A DNA stretch of 64,000 bases from Paraphysomonas bandaiensis (lineage: Eukaryota; Chrysophyceae), in assembly GCA_965644295.1 (NCBI GenBank), contig CBFFRP010000207.1, forward strand, positions 1 through 64,000, given 5' to 3'. The notes beneath the pieces were generated by a model that made no database searches, had not been told where the DNA came from, and was given only the letters and a program-made list of their open reading frames with translations. Shown piece after piece: positions 10,781 through 22,958 of this stretch; the first letter of the stretch is position 1, and each line of letters begins with the position of its first letter. The translations under genes were made by a program, and so were the position numbers.

Positions 10781-11307
10781 AGTAATCAGCAGGGTGTTGT
10801 GCATACACACATACACATAAATACAGCGAGACTGACATACCATACATACGATACATGCACTTATACAGAACAGCAACAAGAACTCTTATGATGCAGTGAG
10901 CGATGAATGGGTCTTGAACTGATCAAAAAAAGGGGAAGTTGGAGAACTTTTTCAGTTTGTAGTTTCATATTATCAAATCATCTGGCTGTAGTCCTTGTAT
11001 ACCATGGTATACACAGTACATGAGAGTGTAAGTTGTTGGGTTGGAATTCGAAAGAGTGTACCAGTATACATCCGACATCTGGTATATAGATATAGGAGCA
11101 GTTGCTGTATTTTTGATACGTCTGCAATTTTTATATAAGGGTTGAATTGGTATCTTTTTCCGGGATTTTTATTCCTAAAATTGCACATTCTTATCAAAAA
11201 CAGCTCGATACATAAACACCGTATGGTTTAGCACACAGTCGAGTCGAGTGTTTAAAGTCGTCTAGAATGACAAGTGATCCAACACATTCATAGAACAGTA
11301 TTATATC
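10781..11307. other. Intergenic spacer between divergent genes
   Basis: AT-rich DNA between the MITE and the SFT2 start. A CACATACACATA-like run sits at about 10805-10820. Short ORFs here have no recognisable content. It should hold the promoters of the divergent PDCD4-like and SFT2 genes. Confidence 0.5.
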
Positions 11308-12106
11308 ATGCAAGATATTATCGCTCGTGCCAGGCTGCTTGTAGAGCCTGAAAGGAAACGAGAATGGTATGAAGAGGTCGAGCAAGAGGTCTGTTCTCTG
11401 TTCCCAGAAATGACATATCAGCAGCGGCTTATCGGTAATAACATGCTCAATAGAGGGGGATCTGCATTGTAACTCATATACAGGATGCTTTAGCTGTATT
11501 GCTTTTGGATTTCTTTTGTCAATGGGAAGCTTGTTTCGATTAGTGCAGTTGTTGGAAGGAAACCCCGGGCCCTTCGCCCTCATGTACTCTATAGGAAATA
11601 TAGTTGCCCTTTGTGCCTCTTGTTTTCTTTATGGGCCATGGTCACAGATAAAGAAAATGTTTGCATTCACCAGGATAGTCACAACTGTAGTGTATTTAAC
11701 TATGCTTGGACTGACACTGTTTTTGGTAATACATTGTTGAATTTTTGTTTGTACTCATTCGAGATTTAGGCCCTCTACCCTGGTGATATCCCATTGCGAG
11801 TTTTATTTCTTGTATTTTCCATATTTCTTCAGTTTCTTGCGTTGAGTAAGTTATTGCTTTAGGAAGTGTAATATTTACAGGGGTTTACTAACTCCTACTT
11901 CCCTGTAGTTTGGTATACCATCAGCTTCATTCCTTTTGCGCGTGATATGGTTAAGAACTGCTGTATTACAGCTTGTTGCCAGTGTGACGCCTGCAAGGTA
12001 AAGTTATATAACGCCGTTGTGTATTGCTATGACTTTGCCTGTTCGAACCATAAACTAACTTCTTTCGTAGGATAAAAGTTGGCAAGACTTCGGTAACTCG
12101 CTTTAA
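11308..12106 (+). CDS. SFT2: SFT2-family vesicle transport membrane protein
   Basis: Five exons (11308-11434, 11484-11725, 11770-11845, 11909-11997, 12071-12106) give 189 aa; introns are 44-73 nt. A cytosolic acidic and basic N-terminus leads to TYQQRLIGCFSCIAFGFLLS (TM1), FALMYSIGNIVALCASCFLYG (TM2, the family's 'YxxGN...FLxGP' block), QIKKMFAFTR, TVVYLTMLGLTLFL (TM3), and VLFLVFSIFLQFLALIWYTI with SFIPFAR (TM4 and the conserved SxIPFAR end). SFT2/Got1-type proteins are tetraspanning Golgi proteins that aid fusion of endosome-derived vesicles with the Golgi. The Cys-rich tail (CCITACCQCDAC) is not standard for the family and may be palmitoylated. Confidence 0.92.
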
Positions 12107-13200
12107 GGAATGTAATATTAGAGATTTTAATTATGAATCGTGCGTTACTTCAAGGATATTCTATTATATTGTAGTTTTTGCACTAGGGTCCTTCTTGATT
12201 ACATCTTTTAGAAAGACCCAATGCTTGGATATGTGTTTATAAGTCATTTGTTGTCAACTAAAGTAATAAGCCATGACACACAACAGAGTACGATGACCTG
12301 ATTTCTTTCAAAATAATACATCAACTACTCTACGGTTACGACATACGGCAGTACTACTATAAAACCTACTCAACATTACTTTCACTGAAGTTGTTGAGAA
12401 TGGCTCTTTGTAAGCAATTAAAATCTATAGTCTGAGATATTTGAATTATCGAAGAATACAGCAGTGGGTAACTGTATGTTGGAAATTGCTCATTCTTAAC
12501 TAGATCTCAGAGAGAATTTGTCGTTAGACTAGATAGATTAATTAACATCGTTTACATGAAAATGTGACAAACAATACTATCTCACTTTGTTCCACGCATA
12601 ATCTCCTACATATGTGAACCTCTTGTTACTAAACATATCTTGAAAGATCAAACTATTTCAGTTTCTCAATATCATCACAGCATTTGTACATCACAATATT
12701 TCACTATATTCTCGTACATTGTCTTCAAGTGACATACTGAATATACTAGAATATAGTCCATATTTTAATGCTGTATTCTGTGTTACGAATGAGAACTAAT
12801 GTTATGATATAGTGATGTAGTGATGACAGTAGTGAATTATAAAGATCGTAAGTTGTGTGTCTCATCGTAAATGACTGGTAGTTGAGATTTGAGATAACGT
12901 GAATTAGGGTTACCGAAATAAATTACTGCCACAATACTGCAAACGAAGTAATACTATACATAGCAAGAGGGAAGATGGGACAGGTCCTTACATCTTTCAT
13001 GATTAGTATCTATATATATGTAAAATGCACCACCCAGCAATGAAATTGCCTAGCATTTCCTAGTTATAGGAATTGACTATGGTTTGAGATAAGCCGGTCT
13101 CTTTCAACCACGGTTACGGATCAACCACCTAGAATACATTGTTATGCACCAATATCGTTATTGTTGTTGTTAAAAGCTTGCTCACATTGTTTGGAATGTC
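12107..13200. other. Intergenic, no gene seen
   Basis: AT-rich spacer after SFT2. No ORF with recognisable content, no inverted terminal repeats and no RNA gene that I could recognise. Confidence 0.5.
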
Positions 13201-13870
13201 TTACTACTAGCAACAAGCGTTTTAGCATTTTTCAATATAACTAACTAGTGTTTAATTCTGATATCCTACTATTTAGCGCTACCAAAGCTGCTTGTGCGTC
13301 ACCGCAAGCACCAAGGTGCAACTCCTTTCGCTCTATCACTCTAAGCAAACGCAGCGAGTATGCAGAATGTTGATATATACCTGACATCTGACATATGCTG
13401 ACTTCAGGATTTTCAAGAAGTCCTCAAGGTGAACAGACCGGATGCTTGACTTCAGCAGCAGGCAGCCCTATACCCCGGCGGATGCCCTTGAAGTGGACCC
13501 ATTCCCGGGTGCCTGTTTATTCGTCAAGGTCCAAAGGCGACTACACAAGTGACACTTATTACTGTCCCTTGTACTACACAAGCATTGCCATGCATCCATG
13601 AGGAAAGTTTGACGCATTACTTCGGTCATTGGCCACAGAGATACCGAATAATGTAAACTCATACTCAGCATCAATCACTCAAAGAAAACGCAATGAGCAA
13701 TCAGAATGTTGATATGCCTGATACCCCTGTTACCCCTGTTACCCTTGAGGTGGGGCCATTCTGGGATGCTTGTTTATTCGTCAGGGCCCAAAGACGTCTA
13801 CACAAGCGACACTTATTAGTGTCCCTTGTACCACACAAGCATTAGGCTACGAGTGGGCTGAGAATTTTCA
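13200..13870 (-). repeat. Dispersed repeat, copy 1, with internal duplication
   Basis: Read on the minus strand, about 13615-13260 matches 50360-50580 in block order: CTTTGGxCCTTGACxAxTAAACA, GGGxCCACxTCAAG, GCATCCGGxCT, TTGCACCTTGGTGCTTG, GACGCACAAGCAGCTTT, AATAGTAGGATAT. The upstream part (AGTGTCxCTTGTG...ACGTCTTTGG...AATAAACA) occurs twice, at about 13390-13600 and 13690-13850. GGTGCTTG...CAAGCAGC can form a stem-loop. It has no intact ORF. Class unknown; fragment of a retroelement or a non-autonomous element. Confidence 0.7.
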
Positions 13871-14423
13871 GCTGACTATGCTTGCGGCTCAAGTTAGTTT
13901 CGCGGAGAAATATCTCCCAGAAAAGATGTGAGTTCGACTGTGTTGATGGTCTTTGGTATATTGGTATATTTCGGGGTTAGGACTGCAATCTCATACATAT
14001 ATTTAATCACAATGCCTGATTTGATAAAAATAAGTTAGTGTATATCACTACAGCTTTTACACTGAATCGATATTCGATAACGACGGTACATTGAGGGAAT
14101 TTCAATTTAGTGGATTTATTCAGCTGAAAGTAATCTGCGGAGCAGCCTCCTAACCACCTCGATTTATTCCTGTGATACAAGAGTTTGGCAATTGTAAAAG
14201 CACTTGAACCTAAAGGCATTGTCCTCTTCAGAATATAATATTATTCACTAGTAATGCTAATGGCTAGAATCGAATACAACTATATATTATTTAATTTATT
14301 CATAGTGCATTATTCGAAAATTCCTCTATAACATTATTCAAATACATGTTTGTAGTTGCGAGAAATTCAGCAACACACATAACTGCCCTATCACCTCCAA
14401 ACGTTTCTCAGACTTGCATCCCA
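13871..14423. other. Intergenic, no gene seen
   Basis: AT-rich DNA downstream of the dispersed repeat, covering the 3' flank of the protease gene. Nothing further recognised. Confidence 0.5.
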
Positions 14424-16155
14424 TCAGTAAAAATTCTGGAGTGACTGTCTATATCTTAACTCCTTCAGATTTTGTTTTGCTCTCTCGATTCCAGGAATCG
14501 TTTTCTTCACTGCCATCGAAGAATTGAGCCGAAGATCTACCTCCAGCATCTGACTAGCACTAACTGTGTGATATAAATCACACTGCTGATATGGAGTTAA
14601 ATGGGAGTGCTCTGTAACAGATCTAGCTCTTGTTGATGTCAACATGTCTTTAAAAAATCTAGAAATCTCTGCGTCAGGGATATATCTCTCGAATCCAGCT
14701 TTCATGGCGGGAGTAGAGAGAATCATTCCTATTATCTCAGACACTATTCCTGTCACAAGTGCGGTAGAAGCAGATGATCCTGACACCACGCCAAACTCTT
14801 TGTTCGATGGACCGATAAAGGGAGCGGAGATGTCTTCACCGGGGACGTGGACGTCGAGACAGTCACCGAAATTACTTCCTAACAGTGGGAGATTAGAGTA
14901 GCGGCTTGTTGCTCCTACTGTCAGCGCGAAGTCTGAGTTCGCTGGTGACCGACCGCACGAGAACATATCCTCATCACCGGCAGACACCACTGGGAGAACA
15001 ACTACAATTGAGAGGCCCCTGTCAGCAACAATGGTGATGTACTACATATCCAAACCTTGTGATAGCACATAAATGGCGAACTGAAGGGCTCTAGAATGCT
15101 TTCCACTGAAACTCATGTTTACAACGGCGTGTAGCCGGCCGCGAAGGTCAGCTATTTCTCTATGCATATCTGCTCACATGTACGTAAGAATACACGCCAA
15201 TCGACGCAACACTACAATAACGTATACATAGGCACTAAGGCATGATACAGGACACCATTTCGAACCAGCAACAGATATGTAGGATTAGTTCAATGAATGA
15301 AAAATCACCTAGCACATAGTCCAGCCCGGCGATAACATCATCCACACGTCCTGTACCATCCGGTCCGAGCACACGCACATTGATCAGGCGCGTATTGGGG
15401 TTCACTCCGCGCATGCTTCCTCCAATTATACCTACACACCACATAAGTACATGTCTTTGTGCGTCATCGACGAAACGGAAGATTCATACCAGCCACTTGT
15501 GTTCCATGTCCATGGGGGTCGTTTCGTATGTACTCATCGTTAAATGCGTCGAAGCCATGGGTCACCCTCCCGTCGAAGGTCACATGGGTGGACTGAATCC
15601 CAGTGTCGAGTACGTATACGTTCTGTAAGGAGAATATATCAAAACCTAAACAAAGAAATTATGAAAACGACTTACAACTGAAGTTTTAGAAGTTTTATTT
15701 GAAGAAAGAACGCCGTCTATTGTCTCATACGTTATGGTACAACTACCCTCTTTCGTCATTGTCGGCTCAGTACTGAGGCGCTCTGCAGATGGTACAAAAG
15801 GTACAAAGCTAACAAACTTATCAACATTAGCAACTTTAACCAAATCCACTTCCTCAACAAATTTGACTTCATCATAAACCCCCAGCATAGATATGTCCTC
15901 ATCCATAGCCATCGAATAAGCGACAAATCCCATAGTAGCCAAAGACTCGTAACGTCTCAATATTTTAATACTATTAATAGTGTTCGTTACATTCGTAATG
16001 TGGTTATTTAGATAGCTCTTAGCTTCATGACTGGAGCTTATCGCTCCTGTGTCTGTTAGTGGCTTCAGGACGACTATATACTCATCTGCACACACTACAG
16101 CCATACATATGAATACAAACACATGATACATCGCCAGTAGATTCCACATGATCAT
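14424..16155 (-). CDS. Secreted subtilisin-like serine protease (S8)
   Basis: Five exons (16155-15676, 15622-15490, 15431-15309, 15169-15056, 15001-14424) give about 475 aa; a second in-frame ATG lies two codons in. A hydrophobic signal peptide ends near VVCADEY. Residues 25-105 resemble the I9 propeptide (EYIVVLKPL...). The catalytic domain shows VLDTGIQ (Asp), DPHGHGTQVAG (His) and VSGSSASTALVTG (Ser), as in proteinase K-type enzymes. The oxyanion-hole segment is VVSAGDED where A-A-G-N is normal, so the oxyanion Asn is Asp. That swap is known in the proprotein convertase PC2. The Ser segment is also unusual (SSAS for TSMA). The C-terminal 110 residues are charged with no known domain. Likely an extracellular or vacuolar endopeptidase, possibly of altered activity. 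Confidence 0.9.
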
Positions 16156-16614
16156 TCAACGCATTAGTTATAGTGTGGTTATGTTATTGTGTCGCTAACT
16201 GGAGATTGTGCTCTATGGCGAGACCACATTAATAAAATATTCAGGTGGACACTCTCTCTACATAACTAGAGAGCGTGTAGTATACGTATAGTACACACCA
16301 TACAGAGGGTGGATGGGGGATGAGGACTGTATGTAGGTATGTATGTAGGTATGTATGTATATATGTACCAGGATTCCTACTACTATATACGTATATGTCC
16401 AGTGTGTGTGCTATGATATGAGTCCAGTATACGGTATACAGCAGTAGTTGTTATGTTGTGTGACTATTGTAGTCTACATCGCATAGAGCATCAGATATAA
16501 TTAGCGGCGATATCTAACCTAATCTGCAATTAAGGACAGCTATATACACTAACCGCTGTCTCTATTACAACTACCGGCTGATAGAATCAATCTACTCTAC
16601 ACTATAACGCAGAC
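16156..16614. promoter_or_regulatory. Shared upstream region of divergent genes
   Basis: 460 bp between the protease (leftward) and coiled-coil gene (rightward) starts. It contains GTATGTAGG/TATGTATG microsatellite at about 16330-16365 and several TATA-like runs. No core promoter element can be assigned with confidence. Confidence 0.4.
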
Positions 16615-19600
16615 ATGAATATATCTTTCGGTAAAAAGAAATCTCAGTCTCAAGATATTGACGGCCCGCCCACACCTGATACAGAAGCCACACATTCACC
16701 ATCTGGACGAGGATTTTCATCTAAGTTTGGTGATTATGGTCGAAGCATATCGAGTATGTCGAAGAAGATGTCATCCGTTACTAGTGCACTTGGGATGGGA
16801 GAGAATGAAGATAGTGATAATCGGAAGAGTGACAGCAAACAAGCAGAACGATCCAGAGAAGTTGAAAGACTCGTCGAGCATTTCAGGTATACATTACATG
16901 CAGTATATATATATGCGGTTTAACTTTTATCTCAGACTTCAATGCCCTCAAACTCATGCCGGTCTCGTAGTAGCCTTCACCTCGACTACACTTTCTCCTC
17001 TTATCGACCCGAACGTAAAGTTCAAATGGTACCGTATGGGGGCTGACATGGAGGGATTTGTACAAATTGATGAGAGTTCTAGAGCATGGTACCCACCTAC
17101 AGCAGACGATATTGGGATGAAGATATGCGCCAACTGCGAGGACACTATGGATCAGGGATATTGCAGATATGCCGAGGTACATTTCATCCGCATGGAGTTT
17201 CTTATCTATGATGTTAACTGCCTCATGTTAACTTACATTTAATTAGCAAGGATATGTTAAATTGTATATTTTTCCCATACATCACGAAATAACTTACATG
17301 ACATCTTTGGACAGGCTGGGCCCGTGGAAGCAGACCCATTACTTTGCTCTATGGTTGAGTCAGCACTGGAGAATGGGCGATATGAGGTACTGTTTTGTAC
17401 TTGTCTGCGTTTAGTATGTACTGCTACGGGATATGAAGTATGTGCTTTTAAATTGGTGTTCTGGTGTAGGTAAAGGATGTAAGTGTGAGTCTCGGTACCA
17501 AATCGTTGTCACTCTCCGAGCACGGCTTTTCTGCATCAGCCGCTGCTCGTGGTGTATCATCTGGAAATATTACATTTGATATGCACAGTGAAGATAGACC
17601 ATCTGCCCTCTCGTCAAATGCTCCCTTCGTAAAGATCCCTCAAAATATCACGGTGGAGGTGGATAGCAGTGGTGTATTTATATCCGGTGTTTCTGTGTCA
17701 TCTGATGAAGCACGAGCAAGAAAGGGTTTGTTAGTTTACCCCTCACCAGATCTGGATGTGTCATGCACTCTCCCGGCGTCCCTTATAATAGTGGTGCCAT
17801 ACACTAAATCTCCGGGTGGGGGACACAGTACGCCGAAAAGAGTGGATTCTGGAGATGCCGACCCCGACGATGGCGGTAGCGAGGGAAATGATGACGTAAA
17901 ACCGGCATTTGAATGGGTTGGAGACACGCAGGGTGGCGTCCATGAATGCGTAAAGGAGTTCTTGGAGACAATCCCTCCAGATACGACTTGCTTCAAAATA
18001 TGTCTGGCTTGCTCTGACCGTATGATAAGAGACGCGTTGGTACTTAGCTGTCGTGCCCTAGCAGGTTTCAACCCTGATGTTGGCGTGCGCGAGCGACTTC
18101 AGAGCCTGCCATGGTTTTCCTCCGATGGAACGAGGCGTGTAGCTGAAGTACAAAGCATGGCTGGCAGCGATCTGGGAGGTAGACTGAAACAGTTAGAGGA
18201 TGAGAATGCTACCCTAAGGAGGCAGCAACAAGAACTCACCCTCCAGCTAATGGAACATGAGCAGGATTATGGAGGGCCAGGTTATTTACTGCTAAGGTGT
18301 GTAATATTAGTTATAGTATGTCGCAGAGCCTGTCATCCATCTTACTCGAGCGGCATCTGAATCTACTCTCGGAGACGGCGATGCCTCTGGTAATGAGGAT
18401 TCTACTTCGGCATCGCCCAAGCCTGAGGAAAAAGACGAAGAGTCGCAGAATCATTATCAGCAGGCTAGTAACCAGCTAAAATTGAAGAATCGTGAGCTCG
18501 AGAAAGCGCTTCAAGCAGCTAAGCACCGTGAGGTCTGTACATATTAATGCCTGTTGGTGTAGTTGTATATCCATAGTGTATGTGGTTGCAGTGTATATAT
18601 TCTTTTATGAAACCTTGTTGCAGATTGAATCAGAAAAGTCAATATTGGATTTAAGTACCAAGCTAAAGCGTCTCCATACAGATGCTGAGACCCAGGTAGC
18701 TTTGTGCAATCATTCATTGAAGTGTTAATAAATTTTACTCCTTAGCAAAACTCGAATCATGAGTTGCTCCAGCGCGTGGCAGAATCTCATGCAGACGCTA
18801 GGGCCCAGCGGAACGCTGCCGAAAAAAGTCAGGCAGAGGCTGCTGAGCTTCGTCAACGCTTGGAGACAGAAACTGCAGAGTTGCAACGACGACTTGAAAC
18901 TCTTACCTCGGAACTACAAGATAAGGTTCAGTTGGCCTCCTTGGAATCTTCACAGTCGGTGTGTTTCAAACATATTACTGATGCTATATCTATACTAACT
19001 TTTATCAGAGCGAATTGCAAGCTGCACTGGATGAGAAGACATCCACAGTATCTCAATTGCGGGATCGCATTATGTGTCTGCAGACAGATGTGGAAGAGGC
19101 CAAATCTCTACGTGAAAATGCAGAGGTCGCATTGGGACAGTGTCGTCAGGAATTGGAAGCAACGCAGCTTGCAGCAGCAGATAGCGTAAATGTTATTGAG
19201 GAACTGCGGTCTGAGGTCGGGAAGCTAACTGCGAGCAATGAAACGTTGAGTATAGATCTTGCGAAAGTGAAGGAAGAGAGAGATGAGCTGGAAACGAGGT
19301 CCATCCCCAGGCAAAAGTACGAAGAATTAGAAGCATTATGCGACACCGTGCAAGGTACTTGTGATGCGCCATATTGTTATTACTTTCTAATGTGCATCTA
19401 TCTAGGTGAGAAAAATCACTGGCAAAAGAAAGCCGAGAGCTTAGCCAAAGAGGTGAAAAAAGTGCTCAAGGAGTCAAAGCATACAGTTCGTGGCCTGGAG
19501 ATCGATATCGACAACCATCGCAGTATGTGCGCGGTAAGATAGTGCACATTTTGTACACTTCAATTTAAAAAATACATGTATTCCGGATTGTATTGACTGT

Positions 19601-19747
19601 CATGCGCAGAAATTAAGGGAAGAATTAGAGCAGTTAAAGCGGCAGCAAGAACTAGATGAAGCCAAGAGGAAAGAGGAAGAAGCACACAAATCAAGGGGAT
19701 TGTTTCGTTTGAAACGGGGTTCGACTACTGCTCAATCTTCGACTTAG
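16615..19747 (+). CDS. Long coiled-coil protein with Ig-like N-terminal module
   Basis: Ten exons (16615-16886, 16936-17176, 17315-17386, 17470-18280, 18327-18532, 18624-18695, 18746-18958, 19009-19354, 19406-19533, 19610-19747) give 832 aa, phases consistent. A Ser/Lys-rich start (FGKKKSQSQ) precedes a short helix and a beta-rich module with FKWYRMG...FVQIDESSRAWYPPTADDIG, which resembles the Ig-like/A9-type repeats of plant cytoskeletal proteins such as AIR9. A second globular part (about 180-430) contains a PSPDLDVSCTLP region and an acidic loop. From about residue 460 to 800 the sequence is heptad-rich (LRQRLETETAELQRRLETL), a parallel coiled coil, ending in a basic SRGLFRLKRGS tail. Likely a cytoskeletal or membrane-tethering scaffold. 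I do not recognise the exact family. Confidence 0.82.
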
Positions 19748-21131
19748 CTGTTCTTCATTTACTCCATCCCTGACTTATTATATTAGCACTGATGTTCAGT
19801 TGACTCTTACTTGTTAGCATTATGTTGTGCTCGTTGTATGGTTGGAGAAGCTGTATCATAGCGATATGTGTAATACTAGTAAAACGTATAACGATATGAT
19901 GACACTATTATTTAGCTCTGTTTGAATGCTGTTATCAATTCCGAAACAATTTGTTTAAACACAATAAATTTGTGCCGGGACTCTACGACGTGTAATTGTG
20001 TCTATACATCTATTCTATTGCTATAGTTTTCATATCGGGTGGCATTTCTGATAAAATGGAAATGACAGTCACGCAAAGCAATTCAAGTCACTGAAGTAAT
20101 TTCTGGTAACTACCAAACTGGCAGAAGTGTACAATGGAATACTTGCTTAGTTTGTTTACAATTTACAAGTATCGTCAGGAGTTAGTTATCATGGAAGCTC
20201 AATGAGAGGGTTTCCTGATAATATCGAGTGGTTCATGTGTGCTACCACAATGCCATGATGGAACTGATTATTCATGCCCACTGTATGTATTAATCAATAA
20301 GCTTTACGTATCTAGCAGTTACTATACTATACTTTCCCTGCTTAATAGAGTCCCTCGATAAGATCTATAGCGACAGGCACTGTGATCTATTGGCACTATA
20401 TTATATACGTAACACTCTTTACATATCTATATATCTATTGGTGTATACGTATATACCATACAGTGTTGTGCAATATCAGGATATTCACAGTACACATAAA
20501 CTTATAGGTAAAAGTTAGAGGTTTTGAGGCATTATAAATCCCACAACAGTATATAAATAGCTGCATATCATGCATAATGATCCTCGATTCCTATTGGCCA
20601 TCAGACACTTTCACTTCTATCGTTGGAGGGACACTTCACGCTACTGTACTTTGAAGCTCTTTCGTATACAGTATACGTGTACGGTGTCACTGAATCTCTA
20701 CCATATCCATTATCTAAACATCTATATACCCATATCCGGATATTCACAGTGATAACATCCATCCGTATCGGCATCCTTTGTGTATTTTTGTTCAAAGATG
20801 GCTCTAATATAGAGACAACAATTATGTGTATTCCAGCCGTAGTTGTATGTAAGTAATATAGAAAATATTTGCTTCAATTTATTCCCGAAAAATAAGATGC
20901 AGACTGCCGATACGTCTGTGGGCACAAGTCACGCCTGCCTTCAAGACTACAACCGTAGTTCGTAGTATACTCATATTGTGTATGCAGTGTAGATATACGC
21001 CGTATACCTCTTCAGACACTCTGCTTCCTGCTGTGTCGCTTGTGGATGCTCACATATTCATATATGCGTAGATTGTATATGGATACTGTGCATGTCATAG
21101 ATAGCACCATATCACTGTAGTTTTCTCCGTC
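19748..21131. other. Intergenic, AT-rich
   Basis: No gene. Contains TATA/TACGTATA palindromic runs near 20400-20460 and two copies of a GGATATTCACAG motif (about 20478 and 20738). Small overlapping ORFs at 20570-20925 on both strands lack recognisable content and look like chance. Confidence 0.5.
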
Positions 21132-22222
21132 ATGTTACTTAGCAGGGAGGTTTCCTTTTCAAATGACGTGTTTTCCCAGCGGAAGTATTCCGTGTTTGCT
21201 GGTGCTGGATATGAGGAGTTAGGTCAACGGCTCCAGGTGCTCCAGGTGAGACCCTCCCACACATATACACACATACATACATACACATATAGACAGTCAT
21301 ATTAATACTGTCACAGCCAGGGAGATTTGAATATTACCACACGAGTTATGATAAATTTCCGGATGGCACTGATAACATAACTCTCTCCGGCTTCACTCCC
21401 ACTAACGTCATTGCTGGGTCTCATGTTTTATTTCTGGCATCTCTTCTGAATAATGATGCGACTGTATCGCAAATATCTGTTTTAATTGTGTTACTTCAAA
21501 GCTTTATAAAGAGCTTGACTATCGTGATGCCGTTTTACCCCGCTGGTACTATGGATAGGGTTGACGTTGAGGGTAAAGTGGCAACTGCTAATACACTCGC
21601 GATGATATTTAGCTCCCTACCGAGTTGTGGGAAACCGGCCCGTTTAATGATATATGATATCCATGCTCTTCAAGAGCGATTTTATTTCCATGGCTCTGTT
21701 ATTCCAAGCCTGCACACTGCCCTTCCTTTACTGCTCCCGAAATTACGTGAACATAATATCAGTGCAGTGGCATTTCCTGATGACGGGGCGGCCAAACGAT
21801 TTGGCCATTTTTTCTCTAGTAATGGGTTTAATATAATTGTGTGTGGTAAGGTGCGGAATGGAGACACACGTATTGTTACTATACAGGATGGGAATCCGAA
21901 TGGATGCAAAGTGGTAATTGTAGATGACCTAGTGCAAACAGGTGGAACCATATACAAAGCTGGCCAGCAGCTTATGAAATCTGGTGCAACACAGGTGTTT
22001 GCCTATGCCACTCATGGAGTCTTTCCCGAAAATTCCTGGGAAAGATTTCTTTACCCCGTCTCACAGGACAACTCCACTCCATCAACCTCCGAAAGAATAT
22101 TTGAGAAGTTCTGGTTTACGAATAGCATACCACACACTGTATCACGAGTACCATCAGACAACGTCTTTGAGGTTATTGACTTACTACCACAGATAATATC
22201 TGATCTAGAGTTCAGGAGTTAA
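21132..22222 (+). CDS. PRS: Ribose-phosphate pyrophosphokinase-like, plant class II type
   Basis: Two exons (21132-21245, 21317-22222) give 339 aa. PRPP synthetases make 5-phosphoribosyl diphosphate from ribose-5-phosphate and ATP for nucleotide, His and Trp synthesis. The protein follows plant cytosolic PRS3/PRS4: YDKFPDGTDNI, VLFLASL, LTIVMPFYPAGTMDR, MIYDIHALQERFYFHG, AVAFPDDGAAKRF, CGKVRNGDTRIV, and the PRPP-binding loop VVIVDDLVQTGGT, then YATHGVFPENSWERF. As in that class, the Mg-binding signature of class I enzymes is not conserved. Length fits. No obvious transit peptide, so probably cytosolic. The upstream intron is 71 nt. Confidence 0.92.
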
Positions 22223-22481
22223 TTTAATATAGTGTAGTGTGCAATGATTTTGATACCTACTAGTCTTGAATAGCGATGACGGTAGAGTGGCAAACTTTGA
22301 AAGTACCATACTGTTGATACGATAAGTTTATATTGAAATATTGTGCTACTTGTGTTTATACACTATTATTGCTTTCCCATGGAAAATTTATTTGGGAGGG
22401 TTTCTAGTCAGCTGCGGCTAGTATTGTACGCTGATATCATCATGAACATTGAACACTGTTGCTTTAGTACGTTGGTATGTA

Positions 22482-22958
22482 CTATGTTATGGAGTAATTA
22501 ATAGATTGCTTAGAATTATGTAGAGAGGCCGCAAAGGTTTGGGACTCATCATGTCCAACCCAGTTATTCAGCAGTTCGGAGTGAAAGGGCATGTAACCCA
22601 GGCCCTCTGTACGTTGGAGGGGGTAGGTGGTGATATCGGTAGGCATTACATCCGGCATTGTGTGGAGATTGGCAGCGGAGGATGGAGGTGGTCCGTCTGG
22701 GACTGATGCTGGAGGTGCCATGGTGTTCATTTGAGTAAGTGTGGTGGTAGGTGGCTTCCGTTTGACGGTGAAATAGTCAAATAGTGTAGCGCGCGGCGGG
22801 ATGGTGTCGTTAGTGGATTTGGGTAAGTTGTGGGTGGGTTTGCTGGGTCCGTCGTCGCTGTTGTCGGAAGGAAATTCCTTGCCCTGGAGAGCGTGGGAGG
22901 GATGGCTGCTTATTATTATATAAGAACTTAGGATGATAAGGAAAGAGTAATAAAACAT
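22482..22958 (-). CDS. Small hypothetical protein with signal-like start and PIP-box-like motif
   Basis: 158 aa, single exon, ATG start. The first 23 residues are hydrophobic (YYSFLIILSSYIIISS, then HPSHA), like a signal peptide. The remainder is Pro/Ser/Thr-rich and probably disordered. Residues near 57-70 read RATLFDYFTVKRKP. This fits the core of a PCNA-interacting peptide (L-x-x-Y-F then basic residues) but has Arg for the usual Gln. A secretory signal and a PIP box would conflict, so one is probably spurious, or translation starts elsewhere. No family recognised. The intact frame and composition argue modestly that it is real. Confidence 0.35.
   Translation of the reverse strand: MFYYSFLIILSSYIIISSHPSHALQGKEFPSDNSDDGPSKPTHNLPKSTNDTIPPRATLFDYFTVKRKPPTTTLTQMNTMAPPASVPDGPPPSSAANLHTMPDVMPTDITTYPLQRTEGLGYMPFHSELLNNWVGHDESQTFAASLHNSKQSINYSIT

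Noticed and set aside
14644-14901. 85-codon plus-strand ORF
   Set aside because: Antisense to the subtilase catalytic exon.
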